Positions 36,189 to 47,229 of a stretch of 64,000 bases of DNA are shown in pieces. Where the stretch lies: assembly GCF_029227915.1 (NCBI RefSeq), contig NC_079879.1, positions 25,982,501-26,046,500 of the forward strand, written 5' to 3'. Made by a program: the position numbers and the translations under genes. Source of the stretch: Hydractinia symbiolongicarpus (lineage: Eukaryota; Cnidaria; Hydrozoa; Anthoathecata; Hydractiniidae). The stretch's first letter is position 1; each line of letters opens with the position of its first letter. The notes beneath the pieces are model-generated. The model did no database searches, was not told the DNA's origin, and saw only the letters and a program-made list of their open reading frames with translations.

Positions 36189-36473
36189 TAATTAGCCTGC
36201 CCGGGGCAGGCTAATTAGGGCATACCACCTATCCAGGCGACTCATTGTAGTCTAGTTAGGCCATATGTAACCTAGTTAAGACATTACAATATTTAATGGC
36301 TTTTCACACATTCCTAAGAAAAAATTGCAAAAAATCTTTATTCAGAATGGATAGTCTACACGCGACCATGATTCCAAAATTGTCACTCTTGCCTCGATAT
36401 GTTCGCGCAACTAAGAATTATGTTAAAATGAAATATATAACCTAATTAGGTTAAGTGTCGCCTATTTAGGTGA
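36189..36473. repeat. Cluster of TAATTA/CCTAATTAGG palindromes
   Basis: It begins with a near-perfect palindrome (36189-36217): TAATTAGCCTGCCC, one base, and the reverse complement. Then come CCACCTATCCAGGCGAC (36225-36241) and, inverted with a few mismatches, GTCGCCTATTTAGGTGA (36457-36473). CTAGTTAGG, CCTAGTTAAG and AACCTAATTAGGTT lie between. It looks like a MITE with related internal repeats; the repeated TAATTA cores could also bind homeodomains. Confidence 0.5.
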
Positions 36474-36634
36474 CATTTTCGTTCGCCATATTTATTTTTT
36501 CCTTGTGGCGTAAATGGCTGAAATCCATTATTTAAAACAACAAATAGTGCCACACGAGGTTTGGGCCATAAGTTACCAATGTGTGATGCAAATAAGACGA
36601 TAATTGGTCAAAATTATCTGCAAAGTGGACAGAT

Positions 36635-36850
36635 TTGATTCACGATTATAGTTGTTCTAGAAGTCTCAAATATGTGACTGTCATACATAAGCCGGCCTTC
36701 CCCGATTATGTGCGTTCTATAATAAGTGAGAAATAATATTAGACTGTCGTATATAAACTGGCCTGCCCTGATTATGTTCCTTTTATAAGTGCCAAATAAT
36801 ATTTTTTGAGTAATAAGCTGGCCCGTCCTGATTATGTTGCCCTGATTATG
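36635..36850. repeat. Imperfect ~65-70-bp tandem repeats, 3-4 copies
   Basis: Units contain a CC(C)TGATTATGTT-type phrase, a TTCTATAATAAGTG-like stretch, AATAATATT and (G/A)TAAGC(C/T)GGCC. The minus-strand reading frame over this region only reflects the repeats (it reads IIRTGQ, IIRAGQ and IIGEGR in register). Confidence 0.6.
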
Positions 36851-37201
36851 TATTTTCTGCCCTGTTCTTAACCGAGGCAAGCTGCCGTACTTAATCAGGG
36901 CAGCGTTTATTATCCAGGCAGAACAGCGCCCCCACTTTGTATTGCTACGTTGCATGGCTATGATGTTTAACATAACGCTTCACATATCATGACGGTATTC
37001 TCGATCCGCAATAGACATATTTTTACTTTCAAATTGTATCAAAAGGGCTTTGCGATGCATCCGTCTCTATGTCATTCTCGAAGCTATTAAGGCCATTAAC
37101 ACTTTTTCATGATAGAACTATTTTAAAAATAAGAGTGTATTCAACAATGATCGCGGATGTTTAAATATAATTATACTTCCTTTGTGTTATATTTTTTTAA
37201 C

Positions 37202-37261
37202 TTATGCATAACAATCTAAGGTATACAGCTTTATGCATAACAATCTAAGGTATACAGCTAG
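37202..37261. repeat. 30-bp direct duplication
   Basis: TTATGCATAACAATCTAAGG followed by TATACAGCT occurs twice in tandem, without change, immediately left of the satellite array. Confidence 0.9.
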
Positions 37262-37263
37262 CG

Positions 37264-38118
37264 TTAATCTTTCTTTTTTACTTTTTAAAAATTTAAGAAC
37301 GAAGAACGGCGATAGAAAAGCTTCGTTAGATCGCATTTTAAAATTTAAGAACGAAGAACAGCGATAGAAATGTTTTTTTAGATGAATTTTAAAAGTTTTT
37401 ATAAACAAAAAGTGACAATAGAAATGTTTTTTAGATCGAATTTTAAAAGTTTAAGAACGAAATGCGGCGATAGAAATGCTTTTTTAGATTGAAGTTAAAA
37501 AGTTTATAAACGAAGTGCGGCGATAGAAATGTTTTCTAAGATCGCATTTTAAAAGTTTTTATAACCGAAAAGCGCCGATAGAAATGTTTTTTTAGATTGA
37601 ATTTTAAAAGTTTAAGAACAAAATGCGGTGATAGAAATGCTTTTTTAGATCGAAGTTAAAAAGTTTATAAACGAAATGCGGCAATAGACATGTTTTTTAA
37701 GATCGCATTTTAAAAGTTTATAAACGAAAAGCGGCGATAAATATGCTGTTTTAGATCGAATTTTAACAGTTTAAGAACGAAATGCGGTGATATAAATGCT
37801 TTTTTAGATCGAAGTTAAAAAGTTTATAAACGAAATGCGGCAATAGAAATGTTTTTTAAGATCACATTTTAAAAGTTTATAAACGAAAACCGGCGATAGA
37901 AATGCTGTTTTAGATCACGTTTTAAAAGTTTAAGAACGAAGAACGGCGATAGAAAAGCTTCGATAGATTGCATTTTAAAAATTTAAGAACGAAGAACGGC
38001 AATAGAAAAGTTTTTTTAGATCGCATTTTAAAAGTTTAAGAACGAAAAGCGGCGACAAAAAAAGCTTCGTTAGAGATCGCATTTTCAAAGTTTAAGAACG
38101 AAAAGTAGCGTTACAAAA
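37264..38118. repeat. Free 53-bp satellite array with trimeric higher-order repeats
   Basis: About 16 units related to the array at 30.8 kb, with cores such as GCGGCGATAGAAATG and AACGGCGATAGAAAAG. In the middle (about 37448-37922) three consecutive ~158-bp trimers repeat in order: a unit with AAGAACGAAATGCGG, one with AAGTTAAAAAGTTTATAAACG, and one ending AAACGAAAAGCGGCGATA or its variant. No transposon ends were found flanking it. Just beyond (38246-38295) is a twofold repeat of AACTTTCTCT(C/T)TATTCTCATT. Confidence 0.9.
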
Positions 38119-39334
38119 AAGAATATGTTGAAAAAGTAATGCGCTAGAATTACTTTAATAAATACGAAAGTTAAAAATTTTCTTATAATATACACATATT
38201 TAAAATAAAAAAAAAATAAAGCAGAGATGTTTTTGAAATAAAAAAAACTTTCTCTCTATTCTCATTAAAAAAACTTTCTCTTTATTCTCATTATCACCTA
38301 CCATTGCGACACATCGAGACGGATTTTGTCACGATACTAGTTTCGCGACAATTTATTTTAATTGTTTCTTATTATTCTAAACCCGGTACATCGCGTATCC
38401 AGGGAGTCCATGCACGTTGTGCGCTCGATATGTTAAACAACCTTTTTCCAGTACTATACTTACTGAGTTTCAATATTTATCTATTAGACACCTGCATGCC
38501 AATTTTTTATGTCCCATACGTTTCAGAGGCAGTGATATTGGCTATTACTCGAAACTACCCCTAAAAATCTCTGTAATAGCTCTTGTTAAGATTATCCTTA
38601 GAACTTGCATAATTTGGTAAGGTGACTAAACCGATTTCCCACTTCTTTTGGATTTTTGGGCAATTTTTGGCAACTTGAGTCCTATGTAAAAACTCGGAAA
38701 ATATGTTAAGTAACTTTTATTTAGCTTTCAGAAACTTCAAAGAGAATGTAAAAATTCGTTCTAGAACAAAAGTAATTTCATTTTAAACAGATAGTAGTAT
38801 TTTGAACAACTTTTAAGCTTTTGATGACGTAGAAAATATGCTGACGTAAGAAAAAATTTATTGCTGCCATTTTGTTCCTGTGCCAAGTTTGAGTCAATTT
38901 GGACAAGCCTATGAAAAGTTATTAACCAGGATTTACTAGGGCTAATGTTGATCAAGTCTGTATTCTTTATAATTGCATGACTAATATGCACATTGACTGC
39001 ACATTGAAAATTTTTGGAACAATACCCTTTGTGGGTGGCTTTGTTGATTTAAATAATGGAGCTTACTATGCAAAATATTAAATATGACAGATAATGCATC
39101 ATCTAATTTATTTATTAAATATTTATATAGTATCTTCTGTCAGTTAAAGTAACTGTTATCAATGAAATAGCTGTTAAAAAATATATATTTACTAAGAATA
39201 AAAATTGTAATACCAATATAAGTAAAGTTTATAAAACCTATTAGAAATCTATAAAAAATAATAATAATAAATGAATAAATAATAAAATAAATAATTCAAA
39301 AACCGCACAGGGTATGCAAAAACCACACACAATA
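38119..39334. other. Intergenic, no supported gene
   Basis: No coding region recognised. It includes the 27-bp twofold repeat at 38246-38295 and an AAT/AAAT-rich tract at 39255-39297. Confidence 0.45.
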
Positions 39335-41000
39335 CAGTACTGGAATCAGGACACCTAACATCGTGAGTGCGTATCATGTGCGACACGAACAATCCGCAAT
39401 CCTATCATGACCATTGCAATAGAAAAAATGTTAACAAAAAGTTTCAATGCTATCCCTATTGTCACTATTAATCGTGATTGTCGTGATTGATCATGAATAA
39501 CATTAAAAATATTAAACAATAGATGTGTATAGCTAATCTTGTGTCTTTGTTTTTGTTTTTTTACATTTAAAAATTCTTTTGCATTTTGTATTTTTATTAG
39601 AAATTGGATTTTAGAAATAAGGTGACTCCAACTTAATTACTTGTTCTACGCGCGAAGTAGATAGTAGTTTACGGTCTGTCAATCGGCGAAATAAAAATAA
39701 TTTTATCGAGAATGTATAAATGGTCAGAACAACAAAAAAATAATAAAACAACAACGGCAGAGGGTGTTACAACAAGCATATTTTTCTTTGTATGTTTTGC
39801 TTGTATTAGCGAATGTCTGACGGCAAGAGTGTATGGTCGGAACAACAACAAAGAGATAATAATAAAAATAACAACGGAGGAGGGTGTTACGACAACCATT
39901 TTCTATGTATTTTTGCATAACGCACGCAGTTTATATTTTTTAGTTATGAAGGAAAAGTAATAATAATTTGTCTCACTAAAGAAATGTAACTAGTACTCAA
40001 GGTGAAAAGATAAAAATACTTGCATGTTAAAAAACTTGTTTTCAAAAGTTATGCAGCAAGTTTTCTTGTGTTGTTTTGAAAGCTGTGCAGCAAGAATTAT
40101 TCTTGTGCTGTTTCGAAAGTTATACAGGATATACCTGCGTTGTTTTGAAAGATATACAGCAGATTATACTAAGGTTGTTTCGCAATATATACAGCAAGTT
40201 ATTATTTTCCCATTTAAAATAACAAAACACAAAATTTATTTTAATAAGAAAGTTAATCATTATATATTTAAGTGCAAAAAAGTTTCACAGACTATAGTTT
40301 AGTTGACAATATTTAAAGTCTTTCGCGACATTGAAATTATTTATTTATTTCATAATGGAGGAGGGTGTTACGATATGCGTATTTTACGTTGTTTTAGTTA
40401 TTTTTCTAATATCATTGAAAAAGATTTAATGATATTAATAATGATATATGATTTATGATATTAATAATGATATTGATATTCTTAAAACGATATCGACTAA
40501 GAAATTTAAGATTTTAGCAAGCAGCGTAATTTTAAACATATATTAATATTAACGAAGGAGGGTGTTACAACATTCACAATCTTTTTTGTCACGAGATGAG
40601 ATAAGAAAATGTTTGTTTGTTGATATTTTTTTTATTTTTTTTATCTTGAAAGTTAGAGTCGGCCGGCCCGTAGAACAACTAAATAAGTTTGAGTCTAAAC
40701 AAGAAAAAAGCTTACGACAACAATAATATTTTTGATTCAAAAAAACAAAAAACAATTATTCATATTTAATTGTGCTAATCTATCATGACATTAACTACAT
40801 GATTTTTATAATGTTTAAAGATGTATCATGACGGTCTCAATATGGATCGCGAAAGTCACGATGCATCGTGTAAGTCGATCCCACCATGGATCGTGACCTT
40901 CACGATGCTAAAAAGTTTTACTAACGCGACAGCATCGTGAATCCTGCGCGACGCCCATGATGCACGATCCACGTTGTTAGGTGTCCTGATTCCAGTACTG
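39335..41000. mobile_element. Tc1/mariner-type non-autonomous element, 31-bp TIRs
   Basis: The ends begin CAGTACTGGAATCAGGACAC and continue CTAACA(T/A)CGTG. They are 31 bp, inverted, with a single mismatch, and flanked by TA on both sides, as in Tc1/mariner insertions. At 1666 bp it has no transposase frame. Inside: subterminal ATCGTGA/TCACGAT repeats at both ends, a ~115-bp direct duplication (39716-39790 against 39830-39905), four spaced copies of GGAGGGTGTTAC or GAGGGTGTTAC (near 39762, 39878, 40367, 40557), and a 32-37-bp tandem repeat with CAGCAAG at 40040-40205. Confidence 0.75.
40040..40205. repeat. ~35-bp tandem repeat, 4-5 copies
   Basis: Units run AAAG(T/C)TATGCAGCAAG... to TTGTTTTG or TGTTTCG, measuring about 35, 37, 32 and 35 bp. 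They lie inside the TA-CAGTAC element. The + strand frame over them is not called as a gene. Confidence 0.65.
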
Positions 41001-41002
41001 TA

Positions 41003-43490
41003 TGTAAATGGCTGCAAAGAATAGGCTACAACAACTACTTGTACACAAAAATTGCAAACACACCAAAATGATCAGGTGAGTAAAAAGGCAAAGATTTGGA
41101 AAGTACGCAAACATTAAAATCACCTCATAAAATAACCGTTGTTCGGTTAAAGTAACCGTTGTTCCTAGTTGACATACCATGTTGAAATAGCTGGAAGTAC
41201 CCATTATAGTTTGAACAACATTCCTCCTTGATAATTTTTTTAAAAAACATACAAGATCTGGGTCGAATTGCATCCATAGTTCTCGGAACTGGTTTTGCAG
41301 CAATACGCGACACTTTACACTCTAGCGCTTCAAGTTTCTTCTCCTGTGTGGTGATAAAACAGGGCATAGCTGTGGACGGGTAAGTGAGCATGGGAAAGAT
41401 CATGGTTACATAAATTCTTCTTGGTACTTCAGGACTCGCATGGTTTTTGAGCTTTACTAGTAAATTGACGCGTTGACCGGCCTTCTTGATAATCATTGTA
41501 AAGTGTTTAACCATTAATAAACCTGAATCTAATATTACACCCAAATACTTGTAGGTGGTATTTGAGAGATTTGTTAGTAAGTAACTGTGAGGTTGTTGTT
41601 TGAACGTTTGCAATTAGTGCCCAACAACATGACTTCTGTTTTGTTTTTACCAAGATTAACAACTAGCTCGTTTTCAGAGAGGTAGTTGTCAATAGCTTTT
41701 AGGTCTTCAGTTAAGGGAAATTCAATGTTTTCTTTACGTTTTGCAGCAGTGTAAGGAATGGTATTGTTGGCATATTTTAAAATTCTACATTTTTTTACGC
41801 AGTCTGCAATATCATTAAAGAATAGAATAAACAATAACGGTCCCAGAATTGATCCTTGTGGAACTCCACAAAATAAAGGCTGTACTGTATCTGTCAAGCC
41901 ACCAAATTCCACTGTCTGCGTTCTTTCAAAGAGATAGTCCTTAAACCAAATCAATTTAATACCCACAACACCATTCGACTTCAGCTTTTCTAATAACTTA
42001 CAATGGCTAACGGTGTCAAATGCTTTACTTAGGTAAATAAAACACGATCCAACTAGATTACCGAGCCTTATGGAGTCAATCAGAAGAGTTGTTGCATGTG
42101 TGATTGATCTGTTTATTTTCGATAGCCAAACTGATACTCAGTAAAAAAACTGTTCTCCTCAAGATAATTGAGCAATTGTGAATGAACTGCTCTTTCTAGA
42201 AGTTTTGAGAAGTCTGGCAGAATAGAAATTGGTCCATAGTTCGATGGATCTTTAGTATCACCTGACTTGTGGAGTGGTTTTACTTTTGCTTTTTTCCATA
42301 TTTTTGGAAATTTCCCAGTTTTTATTGAAAGGTTTAACATGTAACAGAGAGGTTGTGAGATATATCGGCAAAATTTCCACACAAAATCCTTTAACAAAAT
42401 AGATTTCTATTTTAATTTTCGAATAGCTGTTGCAAAATACGAACCAATTGAGCTTGCTGCCAACTTCAAATTATGAGCATTATTTGTGTTAATTGATTTT
42501 GATTTATACGGAAAAACCTTTTTAATGATATCCCAGAACTTTTTGGGATTGTTCAAATGTTCTTTGATTAGCTTTTTGTTGTAACTGGTTTTTGCAGATT
42601 TGATTTTATTGCAGGAGTTCCTAGCTTTTTGTATTGTTGCCAGTCACCTGTGCTATTTAGTTTTAAATTAGTTGTTTCAGTTCAGATGTAATCCATTCGC
42701 TAGGTTTTCCACGAATCTTTTTCTTTATAAATGGTTAAAAATAGATTCTAATACTCCATTAAATACTGTTAAATCTCTATCTACATCCGTTTCGTTGTAA
42801 ACACAAACCCAATCTACCTCCGCAAACTTCTCATTCGTTTTGTTAGGATCATAGTTTTTGTAATCACGACAGGTCACTTCAGCAGATATAAATTTTCGGT
42901 GGTTAATTTTGCGAACACATAATACCATGTGGTAATCACTGATATGCGTTTCAATTACGTCACACAAGACAATGTTTGATATAGAATTTGTAAATATAAT
43001 ATCAATTAAAGAAGACGAGTCTTTCGTAACTCTTGTGTCCTTAGTAACGAGTTGTGGCTGAAAAATTGCTTTTAATTCTCCATGCTCGTTACGTTTTTTT
43101 GTAGTTGATGTTAAAATCCCCAAGGACAATAATCTCTTTTGATTCCAAGGTAGCTTTCGAAAAGGAACAATCGATTTCATCATTAAGTTTTTTTGACAAA
43201 TTTTTAGATGAGTCCGAAAGGCGATAAATGAGCGATACAAGGAAACTTTTTTGTTTTTAAGAAAAATTTCAATCCAATTAGTTTCGATGTTGTTTTTTTC
43301 TAAATCAATACGCCTCTGCCAAATAATACCTTCCTTAACAAACATACAAATGCCCCCACCCTTTCCGGATTTTCTATTCCTCTTTACAAACTGATATTCT
43401 GGAATACGGTACAACGTATCGATATCGTTAGAACTGGAATCCGTAATGCGTGTTTCTGAAATAGTCAAACACTGATACTTTATTTTGTTT
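41003..43490 (-). mobile_element. LINE (non-LTR retrotransposon), 5'-truncated and inactivated
   Basis: Read on the minus strand, order endonuclease then reverse transcriptase. The endonuclease part (about 43490-42740) has ISETRI, GKGGGICMFVKEG, DIIFTN and HISDYHMV. RT motifs follow in changing frames: NYGPISILPDFSKLLE (42397-42113), FIYLSKAFDTVSH (near 42030), GVPQGSILGPLLFILFFNDI and KYANNTI (41966-41574), then TYKYLGVILD (41613-41125). Catalytic Asp are lost: the FxD position is Tyr and the YADD box reads YANN. Several frameshifts and stops separate the pieces. The endonuclease start is missing, so it is 5'-truncated near 43490. Clade is probably CR1/Jockey-like from motif style. The 3' end abuts the TA-CAGTAC element, which may have inserted into it. 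Confidence 0.85.
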
Positions 43491-44959
43491 TGATTACCCA
43501 AGAAAGTAAGAGCTGAAACAACAACAGCTACAAACATGACTACTCTGTACTTCACCATCTTTCTTAAAACTGACAAGCGGATTTGCGAAAGTTTATCCCA
43601 CGCGAAATAGCCTAGGAAGCTGATTCGCAACAGTTAAATTGACCTAGTTTTTAAGTTAAACATGAAAGGTTATTTCACGCTAAATACATTTAATCACTCA
43701 TTCGCAAAAGTAAATCCCTAAAATTTCTTGTTTTTTTTCCTCGCAAAACTGAATGAAAGTCATTATTTGGGTGGAACTGTATCTCTTATGTAATAGGGTC
43801 ACGTGCCACAAAAAAGACTGTAGCTAGTTTAAAATTTAAAATATCTGGAGTTTCATAAACTTTTAACAAAAGTGGATATATCATTGGGAATTTCGCGACC
43901 TTGTGTGGTTTATGCACATAATAGGGCTAAGGAACGCGGTTACATATCTTGAAAGGGGAAGCCTAAATGTTATTAAGTTATGCAAATATTCTTCATTGTA
44001 GAAACCATTATTACCGCAATCCTAGAAATCAAGACCATCACAGTAGTTTTAATTAAATTAATTTTATATCAAAAGATAAAAAATTTTGAAAATTCTATTC
44101 CCAGCGGTCCACCTCTCCTGTAAGTCCACTTTCATTTCCAAAGTTAAAAATACTAATCTTGCTTCTTGTGCGAATAATAGAGTAAATATGGTATTTTTCT
44201 ATAGTGTTTTTAAATTTTAGATAAATTTAAGCCTAAATACTTTTAAAACTGAGTTTTAATAAAAAGAAAAATGTGGTAAAACCTTTAATCATACAGTAAT
44301 GGAGGTTAAATGCAAATCAGAAAAGATAGGTTTTATTGTGTTTACACAAGTTTAAAATGAGTAAAGTCATAAAGAGTTTTATTTATCATTCATTTTCTAC
44401 CTGGAATGCTCTTCCAGGAAAATCAGAATTGAAATAAAATACCTAGAACACATCAATTTCTCTAGATTCTGGTCCATTTATTTGGGGTCTGCAAACCTTG
44501 TCGCAGCCCCTGTCAGTAGATTGCCGTCAAAAATTGTGTGACATTTTTAAAATTTGCAAAAACAACAAAAATTGTACTTTTTGCTATAAAATTTATTTCA
44601 AAAATTTAAAAGTTAATTTTAATTAATATCAATCAATGCTATCTCATTACTTTTGCATCATAAAAAAGTCTTGTGTTTTCTTCTTTACTGCTACTGCTAT
44701 TACTACAACTACTAACAAAAAGAACGACTGTGTTAAACAGCAAAGCTTTTCATGACCAAACATAAAATGAAAGAACTATATACTCTAATGCTATATAAAC
44801 TTCACACTGGCTTACTTAAACCTAAACGTCTGGATAAAATGTTGTAGAAAACTGACTTCTACCATATATTTCTTTATTTCATTACTAAATACTGTAACAA
44901 TGTTCATATCATATGCAGACATAATAACTCATTTTGTTCTACTTCAGTATGTTTAGTTG
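43491..44959. other. Intergenic, no supported gene
   Basis: No coding region or repeat recognised upstream of the LINE truncation point and downstream of the zinc-finger remnant. Confidence 0.4.
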
Positions 44960-45338
44960 TCAATGTTGTATTTCTTGATAACATCTTTTCACATGATGCT
45001 GCATGGCTAGTGAAAAATAGTCATGCCTGTTATACACTCTTTTACACTTTTGGCAAGTATATGGCCGTCTATCATGTACCTTCTGATGTCTATTCAAAAG
45101 GGATTCTTTCTTGAAGACTTTTTTTGCAAGTGTTACATTTATGCTCTGTTCTCTTTTATGTGCCTTTCCAAGTTTTGATATGGCTTACTAAAGACATCCT
45201 TTCCAGCAAATACCCTAGAACATTTCTTGCTACAGTGATTGACATTACTTTTACCACATAATTTGGAATGTCTAAATTTGCTTTGTTTGTGGTTAATTGT
45301 TTTATTGCAATTTCACAGCTGTAGGTTTTTTTATCCAT
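44960..45338 (-). pseudogene. Zinc-finger (C2H2/CCHC) gene remnant with three frame breaks
   Basis: On the minus strand from ATG at 45338, allowing three one-base frame changes, the translation shows a CxxC...HxxxC finger (C-E-I-C, then FRHSKLC). Then come HCSKKCSRVF...LERHIKE, HKCNTCKKVFKKESLLNRH, and RRPYTCQKCKRVY ending MQHHVKR, with a stop at 44960. Linker-like spacing and paired Cys/His mark classical DNA-binding fingers. Breaks fall at a TT next to the first CxxC, near AGAACAGAGCAT, and in an A7 run. Two lie in homopolymers, so assembly error of a real small gene is a live alternative. Confidence 0.6.
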
Positions 45339-46347
45339 GTTGATTCTTTCTAATCTAACCAAAATAAAATAACAAATATGATGAATGTAATTGTAGTATT
45401 TTTATGTTGGTTTCTCCTGAGATATATATTATAGTTCAAAATGTAGCCTTTTGTTGTCACTAGGGAATAGCAGAACAAAAGATAGCAAAAAAGAGGAAAA
45501 AATTCATTTCATTCATTATATAGTTCATTCATTTTACATTTCTTTCTATTTAAGAAACATGCTGCAGTATATACTTGTATTATAAAAAATGAATACTTTT
45601 AAAATGTTTTTGTGGCTGACAAACATTGTCAGCCACATTTATTGTAATAATTTCAATAGTCATATAACAACATTCAATCATTCAGAAAACAAGTCAAATG
45701 CCATTACATAACAATGACGGTTAATGATACCCACCACTACTTAATAGCCAAATGTCAGCCACAAGATGATACCCACTAAAAAAAATTGTTATGAAACTTG
45801 GAAGGAGTGTTACAGTATAATCTGAAACCGCTACAATTAAGCTTCACACAATAGCAGTAGCAAACAAGCCTATCAGTTTTTGGTAAGCCACCTTTTGGAT
45901 CCAAATAGCAATGTCAGTCACAAGTTTGGCCATTATATTATAATTCAATCATTTCTTTCTTTATTCCTGAAAAAAGAAAGATTTTTATTTTAATGTCTGG
46001 TATTGTTTTAAAGGTGTGTAAGCCGTATGGCCTAGTCAGCCTCATTTTTGATCACTTTTTATCCAATGAAAGTTCTTGACTGTGACAACCACACAGAGAA
46101 AAAGTTATATCACTACATGGAGAATTTATTCAGCTTAACCATGGTGCCATTATTGAGTGTCAGCAGTTTTTATGGTTCTTGTATTTAACCAAAGTGTGGA
46201 TGACACTAAAATGTCACAAATTGGGGGTTAATTTTTTACTTCAATCAGTATATAATTATTTTGCTAAACATCTTATTTTTTGTTTTTATGCTTCATTTTA
46301 TCTCACTTTATTATTTCATCTATTTTTATATACCGAAGCTAAAAAGG
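45339..46347. other. Intergenic, no supported gene
   Basis: No coding region recognised. A hairpin at 45611-45637 (TGTGGCTGACA, 5-nt loop, exact reverse complement) recurs in half form (TGTCAGCCACA) at about 45753. The region leads into the ATPAF1 start. Confidence 0.45.
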
Positions 46348-47229
46348 ATGCTGTCGTCACGGTTACATTATTCAAGATTGATTCGCAGTCTTAGAGTTTT
46401 AAACCAAAGCCACTGTTCTCATGTAGCTTTTGGTAAACGCTTCTTACAAATTTCATCCTGGTGCCATGATAATGATTCTCTCGAGACAAATCCATATTTT
46501 AAAAAATACTCACAAAAAATTAAAGCAGTTAAAGAAGTCGAAGATGCACATACTTCACGAAAGATTGACCCTAATAGACATTTAGATACAGAGGCTGATT
46601 GGTGGAAATATAACATGAATTTGGTTGAAAATTCATTAAGCAATGAAAGAAAAAAGAGTTCTAGCATCCATGGTTCCAAATTACCTCGTAATCTTTCAGA
46701 AGTAATTCATATGGATTTATTAGAAAGTAAGAGCAGTGATGATATTAGTCATATCTGGATGGAATATTTCAAGGCAAAAGATTGTGTTTCTGGTATAATA
46801 ACTGAAGAACTCTATGATTGTTTGATGACTCGAGCAAAAGATTATCCAATGTTTTTATATCCATTACCTCGTTCAAATGGTTATGAATTTATACTTTCCC
46901 AATTTTCAAAAAACAGATGCTATTTCACATCATTGATAAATTATCAAACACATGGTGAAGAAGCTCCCTGGCAGTTATGCCTAACGTTTTATAACGAGTT
47001 AGTGAAAAGCAAAGGGATAGCGTTAATGACCAGTGAAATAGATTTGAATACTCTGAACATTTTCGAGGCACAATTTTTGGTCCAGCTACAAAAGATGTTC
47101 TACACAACAAATGAAGATGGTAAATTTGAACTTGTTACCAAGTTTAAGAATGATCCTGTTAATTTTGATCATATGGATTTAATAAAAGAAATTGAAGGCA
47201 GTGACATGGTAATGCCTGATACAAAATAA
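46348..47229 (+). CDS. ATPAF1: Mitochondrial F1-ATPase assembly factor 1 (ATP11 family)
   Basis: A single exon of 293 residues. Known members bind free F1 beta subunits in the mitochondrial matrix and prevent their aggregation during assembly of the alpha3beta3 hexamer. The family is shown by NPYFKKYSQKI (about residue 48), IWMEYFKAKDCVSGII, YPMFLYPLPRSNGYEF, TSLINYQTHGEEAPWQL and the C-terminal LNIFEAQFLVQLQKMFY. Start chosen at 46348: the next 38 residues have many Arg, no acid and alternating hydrophobics, a good mitochondrial presequence. An in-frame ATG at 46288 would prefix a hydrophobic stretch and is less likely. AG at 46337-46338, nine bases before the ATG, could be a splice acceptor. 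First of five intronless + strand genes. Confidence 0.9.
   Translation: MLSSRLHYSRLIRSLRVLNQSHCSHVAFGKRFLQISSWCHDNDSLETNPYFKKYSQKIKAVKEVEDAHTSRKIDPNRHLDTEADWWKYNMNLVENSLSNERKKSSSIHGSKLPRNLSEVIHMDLLESKSSDDISHIWMEYFKAKDCVSGIITEELYDCLMTRAKDYPMFLYPLPRSNGYEFILSQFSKNRCYFTSLINYQTHGEEAPWQLCLTFYNELVKSKGIALMTSEIDLNTLNIFEAQFLVQLQKMFYTTNEDGKFELVTKFKNDPVNFDHMDLIKEIEGSDMVMPDTK

Noticed and set aside
36614-36973. 119-codon minus-strand frame with repeated IIRTGQ-like units
   Set aside because: It reflects the ~65-70-bp tandem repeat under it, not a protein.
46261-46347. N-terminal extension of ATPAF1
   Set aside because: The frame opens with TTG, not ATG. The hydrophobic stretch resembles a T-rich intronic or leader region, and the Arg-rich presequence starts at 46348.
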